Shown here: one piece after another, positions 54,222 to 64,000 of the stretch
Layout: each line of letters opens with the position of its first letter
Numbering within the stretch: position 1 is the first letter of the stretch
DNA from: Capillidium heterosporum
Lineage: Eukaryota; Entomophthoromycota; Entomophthoromycetes; Entomophthorales; Capillidiaceae
Length of the DNA: 64,000 nucleotides
Assembly: GCA_016630905.1 (NCBI GenBank)
Contig: WBMQ01000008.1
Location: forward strand, 1,426,001-1,490,000
Direction of reading: 5' to 3'
The notes under the pieces: model-generated
Told to the model about the DNA's origin: nothing
What the model saw: the letters and a program-made list of their open reading frames with translations, nothing else
The model's database searches: none
Position numbers and translations under genes: made by a program

Positions 54222-55421
54222 AAAGCAAACTAAAGTGACCTTCAATCAAGATTTTGCAAAGCTAAGGTCTCGAAATTAAAGTTTCTACCACATATGTGGA
54301 GAAGTAGTAACCTAAAATGAAACTCTACCTCATTCTAATAGCCTCCTGATTTTTGTTAAGCTTTTTAGCTCTAACTCTTTTGTCCCCTATTTCTGCTTAC
54401 CGAAATACGATTAATTTAATATTTCGTATAGGCGTCGTTAAAATATATCGAGCAGTATAAAAGTCGACGAACTTGTCAGCAATTTCTACATATCGAACAG
54501 TTCCAACTAACTAATAAAAATAGTAATACCTAAATAAATAATCGAACATGCATCCCACTACATCCCTACTCCTCCTCCTAAGCTCTGCTGCTTTGTTCCA
54601 AGCCATCCCTACCTACAACGTGCAGCCGCCAAAGTACACTCCATCAGTACCCAACTACGGCAACAACTCAAACAATAGGCCCCACTACGGAGGTGACGAT
54701 TCGCATTACAACGATCATAACGATGACGATCACTATGGGAACCATCATGATGGAAATAATGGACATCATGGACATCATGGTGGAAATAATGGTGGCTATC
54801 CCGGTGGAAATAATGGTGGACATCATGGACACCACGGACATAATGGCCATCACGGCGGCTACCCTGGAGGAAATAATGGAGGTAACAACGGAGGTAACAA
54901 TGGTGGCAACAATGGCGGTAATAACGGTGGTAACAATGGTGGTAACAATGGCGGTAATAACGGTGGTAATAATGGTGGCAATAACGGAGGCAACAACGGA
55001 GGTCACGGAGGTCACGGCGGTCATGGTGGCAAAAAACCCTGCATTCCAAACGGACTCATCAACCTCTGTGTCAAAGCCGACGTCCTCAATGACGGTCATG
55101 GTAACTCTCTGTTAAAAGCCGATGTCGACGCCAACATCCTAGGTCCCAAAGGCGTAGCCAATGTCGATGCCAAGGCTGATGTTTTGAAGAACCGCCATGG
55201 TGGTGCTTTGGTTGATGCTGATGTTAAGGCTGATGTATTAGGTCCTAAGGGAGTAGCCGACGTCGATGCCAAGGCCAAGGTTCTAAAAGATCACCATGGT
55301 CATGCTTTGGTTGATGCTGACGTCCATGCTGACGTACTTGCACACCACCACTAAGCTAACTGCAACTAATATTACTTTCGATAGCCAACCCTTAATAAGG
55401 GAGTATACTAATTCTAACTTA
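54222..55421 (-). repeat. Right arm of the second inverted repeat (IR2)
   Basis: Reverse complement of 44821-46005, 1200 bp against 1185 bp. Length difference: an extra 24-bp YPGGNNGG-coding unit near the start of the repeat region and a missing 9-bp HGG unit. Upstream of the gene it includes the CCACATATGTGG palindrome at 54288-54299 and TATAAAAG at 54456-54463. Confidence 0.9.
54548..55354 (+). CDS. Secreted NNGG-repeat protein 4
   Basis: Intronless, 268 residues. Same plan as NNGG protein 1: signal peptide, PPKYTPSVPNYG linker, acidic His/Asp part, extra YPGGNNGG unit, HHGHHGHNGHHGG, NNGG run, KKPCIPNGLINLC core, KADVL repeat domain, AHHH end. It differs from protein 1 at a few residues and by net +5 residues in the repeat part. 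Presumably secreted; family unrecognised. The high His content of the acidic part might bind metal ions, but that is inference. Confidence 0.85.
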   Translation: MHPTTSLLLLLSSAALFQAIPTYNVQPPKYTPSVPNYGNNSNNRPHYGGDDSHYNDHNDDDHYGNHHDGNNGHHGHHGGNNGGYPGGNNGGHHGHHGHNGHHGGYPGGNNGGNNGGNNGGNNGGNNGGNNGGNNGGNNGGNNGGNNGGNNGGHGGHGGHGGKKPCIPNGLINLCVKADVLNDGHGNSLLKADVDANILGPKGVANVDAKADVLKNRHGGALVDADVKADVLGPKGVADVDAKAKVLKDHHGHALVDADVHADVLAHHH

Positions 55422-56321
55422 TAAGCTTCAATAAAATTATGTTTCATTCTAGTATGGCTTTCGTCGTTGAAGTTTGGATAGTGCTGTATATGAAAGATAA
55501 AATTCTTTATATGCTCCAGCTTTTTGTTGATAGATATATTTATAGGCATTTACCCAAGTGGCTAAATTGGCATTTTAAATTTAGTTCATTAAAGCTGCTA
55601 TAGATGGAAGGATATTGGAAGGACCATTGACTGAATTGAAAACGTGATGAGAATGCCGATCAAATTGATGATGAATTTCGAATAAATAGTTGTAAGTGAT
55701 GTTGAGTATCTCATTTTTAGTTGTTTATCTGATATGGTTTAAGTGTTACTTCAGATACGTTTTAAATTAGTCTGAAAGGGTAAAGTTTTCAAATTTGGAA
55801 TTGGGATAATGGCTTTCTATTTGCACTACTTTGTTATTTGATTTAGCACTGTTTATAATATCTATTTTTTCCTATTGGAGATTGAAAGTTATACCATTTA
55901 AAGTTTTGCTTGAGGTAGAGATGGATTTCGAAGCTTTGTAGTGATGTTGAATCCAAACCTGAATTTGGATTTGACTTAAATTTGATGTCTACTTTGAAGA
56001 AAAGCGATACCAAACGTCAAATATCGGCCATTAAAGGCACTTATTTGACTAGCTTGAAGTTGGATTAAAGTTTTCAAGCTATGGATTTTTAGTAATTGAA
56101 AAACTGACCCTTGGAATTCCTAATCACTAAGTCAATTACGACCAACTTTCGGAACATAAATTGAATTTGCTTTGTAAGTTTGATTTTTAGCCTGGTCATG
56201 GTCACGCAAGATGTGGATATCCTATTCCCATTTAACTTTGGCCTAAAGTTTGATCGCAAGTGACCAACATCAACTCCTTTTACTTTCAACTCACACTCGA
56301 GCTTTCAAGACAAACTAGCAT
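55422..56321. other. Spacer
   Basis: About 0.9 kb from the end of IR2 to the acetyltransferase gene. AT-rich; frames at 55283-55549 and 56089-56289 show no motifs. Confidence 0.4.
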
Positions 56322-57293
56322 ATGGAGTACGAGATACGGGAGGCAAGCTTAGAGCAGGCTACCAAAATCAACACAAGTACTTTTGAAAAGTGGAGTTTAG
56401 GACTAAGTTTAGAGGATTATTTGGAACGGGAACGCATTTTGGCGACTGAAAATTTTAGTAGAGGGCTAAAGGTATGGGTTTTGATTAAGGTAGGCGATGC
56501 TTCTGATGAAATTTTGGCATCTTTGGAGACTTATCGACGCCCAATAGTAACTAATTTGAAAAGCGATAGGAATGGTGATGGTGATGTTATCCAAAGCAAT
56601 ATTTATTCTATCCGAGCCGTATTTACTCCAGAGAAGTTTCGAGGTAAAGGGTACGCCAGTTTGCTCATGAATTTGCTGGTTACAAGGTTGGAGGATGGTG
56701 CTGGCATTAGTTTATATAGTTCTGTTGGCAACTTTTACGAGCGCTTTGGGTTTAAAGCGTATGATTCTACCGAGCTTCATTTTGAGACAAAGCAAGAGCT
56801 ACAGTTGGATACTTTGCAAGTTGAATTGTTGGATAAGGATGCGATTCAATTGCTGGGTGGCTGTGAAGAACTGAAAGATTTACAAGCGGTGGGTAAGTAT
56901 TTTATTAGAGTAAAAGCAGAGTACGACTGTTACCACTGGCACTGGACTTTAAACAACTTTTGGAGTTCCAAGATGGGATTTCCGATACCAAAGTACTACG
57001 GATGTCGAAGCGGCACTAGTTACCTCGTCTGGACGGTAAGCTATACAACCAAAATTCTAAAGGTTCTTCGAGCTGTTAATGTGAATGGTAAAGTGCTATC
57101 AAAAGTTACTGAGTATGCTAGGGAGCTGGGACTGGAGAGGGTTGTCATCTGGGGAGGGAAATTTGATGGGATTGAGGACTTTAGATATGAGGTAATCGTT
57201 CGAGAGGTTTCTATACCGTACTTGAAGATAGGTGGCAATAAGGTCAGCAAAGATGTTCTCTGGATGGATAATGAGGCTTATGGCCTGGTCTAA
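56322..57293 (+). CDS. GNAT-family acetyltransferase, LYC1-like
   Basis: Intronless, 323 residues. The N-terminal half is a GNAT fold with the acetyl-CoA pyrophosphate loop RGKGYA (107-112) after a beta strand (YSIRAVFTP), and an NFYERFGF stretch (about 137-144) typical of GNAT motif B. The C-terminal half (about 180-323) contains the WTxSY and LERVVIWGG stretches and resembles the second domain of fungal LYC1, the lysine N6-acetyltransferase of lysine catabolism. The GNAT call is firm, the LYC1 assignment and substrate less so. The gene is single in the window and stands outside the duplicated regions. Confidence 0.75.
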   Translation: MEYEIREASLEQATKINTSTFEKWSLGLSLEDYLERERILATENFSRGLKVWVLIKVGDASDEILASLETYRRPIVTNLKSDRNGDGDVIQSNIYSIRAVFTPEKFRGKGYASLLMNLLVTRLEDGAGISLYSSVGNFYERFGFKAYDSTELHFETKQELQLDTLQVELLDKDAIQLLGGCEELKDLQAVGKYFIRVKAEYDCYHWHWTLNNFWSSKMGFPIPKYYGCRSGTSYLVWTVSYTTKILKVLRAVNVNGKVLSKVTEYARELGLERVVIWGGKFDGIEDFRYEVIVREVSIPYLKIGGNKVSKDVLWMDNEAYGLV

Positions 57294-57732
57294 TTTGATT
57301 ATTCGAGTAGTGTCCGAAGGTATGGTGGTCTTTTTTATAAGACCAATGTTGCAAGAGCACTGTTGGGGTAAGAGCTTACAGTTTTTTGGCATTTTTCAAT
57401 AAAGCCAATATAACTTTCTTGAAAGATAGGATTAAGTACATAATTATCTTCATAAAGTCGTCTGTTTCTATCGACGTTTTATCAGTAGATGGGGTTACTA
57501 TATCATTTTTATTTGATACTATACTCGTCTTTAGTTAATTTAATGCTAGAACATGAATCGATTCAATCGTGCTATTTTAAGCTTACAAGTTACAAATCTA
57601 TGGTAGTAGGTACATATTTGGACAAAGGGTTGATAAAAGCTGAGAAACAAAACTAATCAAAAGGCTTGTATAGTGTCTATTTCACAAACTACATATGTAT
57701 TGTTTATATGAGGTTATTCATACTCGTCAGTA
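57294..57732. other. Spacer upstream of tRNA
   Basis: About 0.44 kb, 3' flank of the acetyltransferase gene, with an AATAAAG-like signal near 57399-57404. Nothing else. Confidence 0.4.
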
Positions 57733-57806
57733 GCTCGCTTAACTCAGTTGGTTAGAGTGTGGTGCTAATAACGCCAAAGTCACAGGTTCGACCCCTGTAG
57801 TGAGCA
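57733..57806 (+). tRNA. tRNA-Ile (anticodon AAT)
   Basis: A 74-bp cloverleaf can be drawn: acceptor stem GCTCGCT/AGTGAGC, anticodon stem TGGTG/CGCCA with loop CTAATAA (anticodon AAT), T stem ACAGG/CCTGT with loop TTCGACC, and discriminator A. Internal promoter boxes (TAACTCAGTTGG and GGTTCGACCCC) are present. No intron. A run of five T at 57810-57814 serves as the RNA polymerase III terminator. Confidence 0.95.
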
Positions 57807-58378
57807 TTCTTTTTGCATCTTGCTGCTGTACATTTGTTTATCTACCTTTGATGTATATAGTGTTGAGATCAGCTATTTGATCTATTTTTCAAGCCTTACA
57901 GTATTGGTAGATGTAATGATCTTGGATTATAACCCTTGGGGTGATATTCCAATCCTAGTTAGGTATCCAATTCCATCACAACAAATAAATACCTTTACTT
58001 GGGTATAAACCTATCGAAAGATATACTGATATATATATAGTAATCACTTGCTTTTAATTATTAAAAAGTAAAAGCCACGAGTATATACAATCATTTAAAC
58101 AAACTTTTATAATGTTAAATTCAAAATAAATATATTGTTTCAAATACCAACCGGTATAAAGAAATAGTGGCCGATATAGACCATCGAACTTAATTTATCT
58201 AAATCGGCATATACACAGTGTAGCAGTATAACAAAATTAGAACTAGTTGTTCATTTTTTATTAAAAATTAAAAGGTGATAGCCTACACTTCAAATCAAAA
58301 TGACCGATCTCAAAACAAAATTTTCCCTTGAAAAGCTTTAGCAACCAAAGTTAATAACAGTAGAAGAGTTCGACCAAG
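57807..58378. other. Spacer between tRNA and pmr1 3' end
   Basis: About 0.57 kb, AT-rich. Begins with the tRNA terminator. No gene; the frame at 57820-58008 has no motif. Confidence 0.4.
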
Positions 58379-61300
58379 TTAGGCATGAACCTCACCCTCT
58401 AACTTTCGATACTTGCTCCCACCATCTTCCACTCCTTGCATAACCTTACCTTCCTTCCTCTGCAACTTGAAGAATTTGATGATTTCGTTGACCCAGAATA
58501 TGCTGGAAGCTAAAGTAATCAACCTAAACCAGTCTCCGATTGATAGAGCTTCGGTTTTGAAGATGCGTTGGAAGAAAGGCAAATAGATGACGGCACACTG
58601 GCCTAGTAAAGAAGCGGTGACTGCCGAAATGAACATCTTGTTGATGGGTTGGTCGTTGGGGTTTGGGCTTAAAGAAGGCCACCTAAGTTTACCGGTGTCG
58701 GGGTCGGGATGGGGTAAAAGGTAGGGTTTGGTCAAGGAGCGGCAGCTCAACGCGTTGAACATGTCAAAGAGGACGAAGCAGGTGAAAGTCTAGGTTGGGG
58801 TTATGGGTAAAAAATGAGAAAAATAGGATTTACCATGGTAGTATCACGCTGAGTAACTTCGCCATCGGCCAGCTCACCGACGTAGATCAACAGGGTGCCA
58901 ACTACAATCAAGGCGGCGTTGATGAGAATGCGAACTAGGACACTGCGTGCTAAGATGGGTTGGTCGCGTCTCCGAGGTGGTTGCCTAATGACATCGTGGT
59001 CGGCTGGTTCGACACCCAAAGATTGGGCTGGGGGCCCGTCCATCAGGATATCTAAGTTTCAACTTAGTACAGGCTTACAGCTAAAAATTTGATTACTGAT
59101 CCACAAAATCTGCATCGGGTTTAGTGGGTTTTCGTACCCAAATGCTGTAGCTAGAGCGATAAGGGTCAATGCAGCCACTGAAGTCGACAATTGGAAGGTG
59201 ATGAAGCATCGGATGTTGTTGAAGATGGACTTGCCTTCCTCGATGGCATCGACCAAAGCGTTCAGATCATCCTTAACTAATACCATGTCGGCTGCTTCGC
59301 GAGCTACGTCGGTTCCTGCTTCACCCATGGCGATACCAATGTCGGCACCCTTCAAGGCAGGAGCGTCGTTGACGCCGTCTCCTGTCATAGCTACTACATG
59401 GTTCAACTTTTGATAGGCGTTGACAATTCGAATCTTGTGATGGGGAGTCGCTCGTGCGAATATAGTGGTTCTTGCGATGGCTTGGGGTAGCTCATCGTCG
59501 TTGATCTGATCGAGCTGGGGGCCGGTCAACGAGGTGTGATTGGAGTGGTCGATTATCATACCGACGTTATGGCCGATGCTCAACGCTGTCTCCTCTATTA
59601 AAAGATGAAGATTAGTTTTAAGGCAGAAAATTTTGGAAAATGTACCTGCATCTCCCGTGATCATAACTACTTTGACACCTGCTCTAATAAGTTGATCGAC
59701 GGTGTCGCTTATGTTTTTGCGAGGTGGATCGTGCATCCCAACTAAGCCTACCAGTGTCAACTGGTTTACATTAGAGCTACCCCCACCACCAGTGACTAGA
59801 GCTATGACACGTAGACCTAGCTTGGCCATTTCATCACCCTTGCGCACAACTTCATCCCGCGTCGTAGCATCCAAGTGAACTTGAGACTTGATACTCGTCT
59901 GATAGGATGTACACTTGGGTAGCAGGATCTCTAGGGCGCCTTTGTAGTAGGTGGTATTGTCGTAACGTACGGACATGTACTTGCGTTCCGAGTTGAAAGG
60001 GACTTCTTCCAATTTCGTCATGGTCTGGATAAAAATAGATTTAATATAGGGATAAAATATATGAGCCTTTACCTTACGAAGGTCGGATTGTCCCGCCTTC
60101 AGTACAAAGTTCAAAAGCCCTACGTCGGTCGACTGCCCTACAACTTTGCCGCCATTGTTTACATATGCGTTGTTACACAGGTTGGCTAAGTGGCTTTAGC
60201 AAAAAACTTTGCGAAAATCAACTTACCAACTTTGAGCAGGGGCTTCATCTCCAAATCCTCACCCACCCTATCACCATCACAGTCACGAACACGTAGGGCA
60301 CTGTCGCCCATGGCCAGGAACTTGACCACCGTCATCGAGTTCTCAGTTATGGTACCCGTTTTATCAACACATAGTACGTTGACCAAACCCAAAGTCTCGA
60401 CGGCGGGCATCCGCTTGACAATGACGTCTCGTTTTGCCATGCGCAAAACTCCCAAAGCTAAAGTTACCATGACAACTACCGGCAATCCTTCCGGGATGGC
60501 GGCTACCGCCAAACTGACTATAATTACGATGAGTAGGAATTTCAATTGAAAATGTACCTCCGATGTTGAACATTTCCAAAAGAGGCCGGCCTTGGATGAC
60601 GCCAACTAGAAAAATTAGCCCGATGACTACAAACGAGGCATAGCTAAGGTGCTTGCCCAAGGCGTCCATGGCGTCCTGCAAGGGGGTTTTGGTCTCGGTG
60701 ATCTATGGATAGTAGATAGAAACAAGATAAGCAAGGGCATGGTCTTTTTAAAACTTACATCCCGCATCAATTCTACGACCTGGCCAAACTGTGTCCGCTG
60801 GGCAGTTGCTACGACTACTCCTCTACCGTATCCTATTTTTTAAAAAAAGTTAAAGTTTGGGTTTGTGGGAATGGTAGATGAATTACCATTGGCAACCAAA
60901 GTGCCCATGAAAGCTAAATTGGAGCGGTCGGAGACTGGAGTATTTTCATGTAGGATAACGTCGTGTCTTTTGGTGACAGATTCAGTTTCGCCCGTCAAGC
61001 TGGACTCGTCTAACTCAAGTTCCGAACTCTAAGTTGGAAATATAAGTTAGAGAAGGAAGGTACAAAAGAGATGGAAATTTTAGATTACCTCGATTAGTCG
61101 TAAGTCGGCTGGTACTCGGTCTCCTAACTCGACCTTGACTATGTCACCTACCACTAACTCACGGGCTAATATGGAGTAGGTTTGGCCCTCCCTTTTGAAT
61201 TGAGGTTAACGTTAACTATATGCTTTTAAAAATACCTGATTACGTTGCAGAGGGGTGGTGCCAACTTCTTCAGAGTTTCCAAACTTTTTTCGGAACGATA

Positions 61301-61724
61301 CTCTTGGATGAAACCAACTGTATGGATTTTTTAGTTGGAAATCAATGGTACAAAACAAAAGACTTACCAGTAAACACAATAACTATGGCCTATTTAATAT
61401 GTAGAATAGGATAGAGTATAGTGGAATGAGCAAAAGAAATGATATTAAAAACATTACCAAAGTGATGGAAATTGCATCTTCCACATGACCCATAACTGCT
61501 GATAGTAAAGCTGAACCTAACAGGAGTAGTATAAGGTGATTCTCTTTCAATGATTCGAAGACCTTTTGGTACAAGGGTTCAGGCTCTTCTTGGGCAAATT
61601 CGTTGTAGCCATGCAGTTTGAGTTGGTGGCTCACCTCGTTGACAGTTAGACCTTGATGTCGACTATTGAGTTGGGATAAAGTGGTCTCTGCATCTAGGGT
61701 GAACCAGCTTGTTGAATTGTCCAT
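58379..61724 (-). CDS. pmr1: Golgi Ca2+/Mn2+ P-type ATPase (PMR1/SPCA type), with a possible frameshift in exon 5
   Basis: Thirteen exons on the reverse strand: 61724-61458, 61389-61368, 61317-61236, 61191-61089, 61029-60887, 60832-60759, 60702-60558, 60517-60227, 60185-60073, 60024-59646, 59594-59097, 59051-58834, 58789-58379, about 914 residues. Landmarks: actuator LTGET, M4 IPEGLP, phosphorylation site DKTGT, hinge [10 protein letters not shown]6 NILMD followed by [11 protein letters not shown], which marks the secretory-pathway (SPCA) branch. It should pump Ca2+ and Mn2+ into the Golgi. Exon 5 has one base too many (GGAAACTT at about 61019-61024) if spliced at the pyrimidine-rich acceptor; an acceptor 16 bp further on (exon start 61013) restores the frame at the cost of about five residues. 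Confidence 0.9.
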
Positions 61725-62925
61725 AGTTTAAATGGATTTGTTTCGGAATTGGAAATTGCAAAGCGAAATTGAAGGCTGGATTTGTACTGGAACTATAAGA
61801 CAAAGTTGCAGCTAAAGTATCGGGTGGCAAGGTAATAGGCAGGTAGCTGTTCCAATTTCTCGATATCTTTCCTAAGTTGCAAGATAAAGAAAGCTAGCTT
61901 TACATTTGATGCGAGTTTTATTCCCAAATCAGCTGCAAATTGAACTCCACCTCACCAATTCAAATTGGATTAGGTAGCATGCCACGTATTGCAGGTGGTA
62001 AGTTTGGATTGGATTGGTTGCCAACTTAAAGCTTCCCAATTTGGAAATATTATTAGCAAGTTTTGGGATAGTGGTATGATAGCTCTAGGAAGTGGCTTTA
62101 TCTGTTGTATTGAGTAGCCCCATTTTTAGTTGACCTATATATTTTTCCTTTCATTTTTCTATTCTGAATGCCTTTATGCACTGCCAGCTTGAACCTTTAA
62201 CTCTTGGAGTACCTGTCACTTCATACCAGTTGTTTATTGCTATCCATATTAATAAAATTGATATTTAAAGCTTTGAAGCAGGATTGCCTACCTTTAATTA
62301 TAAAAAGTCCGGCCTATTTTTGAGTAAATATCTTTAGGTAGTATGTATGGAGGTGAGTAGGACTATAGAAAGTAGATTTATATCAAAACACTTTCAAATA
62401 GGATTATTACCTTCCCTTATCCATTATATATAAGTAAGTATATATATAAAACTATTTGAATTTGGGGTGATATTTTGCCAACTATCAAAATGGTACTTGC
62501 ATTGATAGAGAAGTTTGGATAGGATAATGGTGCCCATAAAAGGTATATGGTATCAAACTAATAGGCATCTTATGCTTATATTTGCATACCTTTAAGCATA
62601 GAAAAACAAGAGGTAAGAAGTTTTACTTTGAATAAATGCCAAGTATGTCTTATATGAACTATATTCCATTTTAATTTATATAGTTGAAATACATGTTTCC
62701 AATAAATATAGATAAGTAGTTTGATAGGTTAAAGTTATATACATAGTCATAAGAACGATATCTCTCAGCATAAAGATGCTAAAGTTGGTATTAATCAGAA
62801 CTTTCAAATTCAAAGTAGTATAAAAGTTTTGCCATAACAGATCAAAGCATGCTATTATCAAATTTTAAAACAAGATATATGTATTGAAGGTACAAAGTAA
62901 ATATTATATTGAAAAGTACCTCCAG
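61725..62925. other. pmr1 upstream region and AT-rich spacer
   Basis: About 1.2 kb between the pmr1 start and the 3' end of the next gene. No gene; the frame at 62676-62861 has no motif. No clear TATA box was chosen for pmr1. Confidence 0.4.
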
Positions 62926-63957
62926 TTAATCCAACTTGGCTGGCCAAAACTTGACTAAACCTTCGTGCAATTCGAACTTAGCCTCCAATTTCTTGACATA
63001 ACTCTTCAACCCATTCCCCATAATTGTAAGCTTGAGTTCGTAATCCTCCTTATCCTCAAACTCGATGTTGATCCAATTTGGTCTGCCAAAGGCAAAGTTC
63101 ATTAAAAACTTACTAGGATTGCCGTCAAATAGACAAGAAATTCTACCTTTAACTCGATATACGGTTTCCTTGTCGAAAGCCTTGAAAAAGATTTCGATTT
63201 CATGACGGTTGAGTAGGCTGAGTAGCTTAGTGTCGACAGTTATACAGTCCAGCTCCTCGGAAATTTTGGTGGATAGTTCTTGGACATGTAACTTGGAGTT
63301 GAGGCCAAAGACTAAGTTGAGGTCGATGCCGATATCAGTATGGTATTTGAGTCTTGCAGTTTCGTCGTTGAGATCGTTTACTCTATCGATTACTCGGTCC
63401 ATGGCTTGTTCGGAGCAAGTTTCCCACTTGGTTAATAGGATGAGGTCGGTAAATTGAGCTTGAAGCTTGGCTGTATAACTGACGTCCTCGTACCCCATAA
63501 AATTTTGGCAATCTACGGTTGTTATAACGGCATCTAGTTTGAAATTGTCGCTTAGTTGGTTGATCTGCCACACTATGGGGGCTGGGAATGCCGTGCCCGA
63601 GGTCTCTAGTAAGATGTGATCGGGCTCGTATTGGAGCAAGTCTAAGAGCCCAGTCTTGAGCTTACCAACCGATACACAACATATGCACCCGTTTACTATT
63701 TCTTTTATCTCGATGCTACGTTTGGTTTCTTTGCTAACAGTCGTTGATGTTGGGTTGGAAGTTTGATTTTGGTCTTGGTCTTGGCTTTGACTCAAGTTGA
63801 AAAGTTGACTATCGGTAAAACTGTCGCCATACTCATTCTTGAGGACACAGACTTTGAGACCCTTGTCGACTTTTCTCAAGATATCTAAGATTATGGTTGT
63901 CTTACCGCTACCTACGAACCCGGTGAATACAGTTATTGGGACCAACTTGCTGGACAT
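62926..63957 (-). CDS. CobW/COG0523 family GTPase (Zng1-like metallochaperone)
   Basis: Intronless, 343 residues. P-loop GFVGSGKT (13-20), the family's metal-binding CxCC motif as CICC (91-94) after NG, switch-II-region ETSGTAFP, and a TKWE guanine-specificity motif (family NKxD/E). The C-terminal domain has the expected RVKG and NFAFGR stretches. Members couple GTP hydrolysis to zinc delivery; Zng1 supplies methionine aminopeptidase 1, but other fungal paralogues have different clients. A Gln/Ser/Thr-rich insertion (about 53-77) between the P-loop and the CxCC is unusual. The start at 63957 is the first Met before the P-loop; the gene lies next to the window end. Confidence 0.92.
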   Translation of the reverse strand: MSSKLVPITVFTGFVGSGKTTIILDILRKVDKGLKVCVLKNEYGDSFTDSQLFNLSQSQDQDQNQTSNPTSTTVSKETKRSIEIKEIVNGCICCVSVGKLKTGLLDLLQYEPDHILLETSGTAFPAPIVWQINQLSDNFKLDAVITTVDCQNFMGYEDVSYTAKLQAQFTDLILLTKWETCSEQAMDRVIDRVNDLNDETARLKYHTDIGIDLNLVFGLNSKLHVQELSTKISEELDCITVDTKLLSLLNRHEIEIFFKAFDKETVYRVKGRISCLFDGNPSKFLMNFAFGRPNWINIEFEDKEDYELKLTIMGNGLKSYVKKLEAKFELHEGLVKFWPAKLD

Positions 63958-64000
63958 TTTCTAAGTTCAAGATGCATTCTCCTCAAGTTATTTATTCTTT

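Noticed and set aside
44888-55354. CRISPR-like array
   Set aside because: The regular 12-bp units encode Asn-Asn-Gly-Gly in frame, vary synonymously and have no spacers.

Overview
The window looks like nuclear DNA of a filamentous, probably early-diverging fungus. The base composition is AT-rich, introns are about 45-60 bp with GTAAG-like donors, TATATAAA core promoters lie close to short genes, and the proteome mixes a TALE homeodomain, microsomal P450s, a PMR1-type Ca2+/Mn2+ pump, NTF2, a COG0523 GTPase and a secreted trypsin. Secreted S1A trypsins and a low GC content fit groups such as Entomophthoromycotina, but that placement is a guess. No mobile-element proteins, rRNA genes or CRISPR arrays were recognised.

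Layout. 0-6 kb: three related P450 genes (one cut by the window edge). 6-9.7 kb: gene-poor, with one decayed charged-protein gene. 9.7-40.5 kb: a very large palindrome. Its arms (9742-15575 and 34705-40538, 5834 bp each) are collinear without indels and differ at only 16 positions. Each arm carries three genes (A, B, C) for small secreted glycine-rich proteins. The 19.1-kb spacer is itself an older, diverged palindrome: homeodomain gene, aldo-keto reductase gene, a fourth glycine-rich gene (D) near the axis, aldo-keto reductase copies, trypsin, homeodomain gene. 41-49 kb: one intact four-exon NTF2 gene with two decayed copies. 44.8-55.4 kb: four paralogous genes for secreted NNGG-repeat proteins, arranged as a second inverted cluster (two minus, two plus; outermost copies in a 1.2-kb near-identical inverted repeat), plus a decayed fifth copy. 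56-64 kb: ordinary single-copy genes (LYC1-like acetyltransferase, tRNA-Ile, pmr1, COG0523 GTPase).

How it fits together. Two unrelated families of repetitive, signal-peptide-bearing, presumably cell-surface or extracellular proteins have each expanded by inverted duplication. All four glycine-rich gene types share the same promoter plan: an upstream element about 340-380 bp before the start codon, then TATATAAA, then a CACA-TTGAC-TGTG dyad 55-68 bp further on. Their 3' ends also share a motif. That suggests one co-regulated gene set. The homeodomain genes inside the palindrome are possible regulators, but nothing in the sequence proves it. Gene birth, local conversion and decay are all visible side by side.

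Limits: all family names come from motif recognition by eye; no database or structure search was run, and exon joins were inferred from reading frames and splice consensus.
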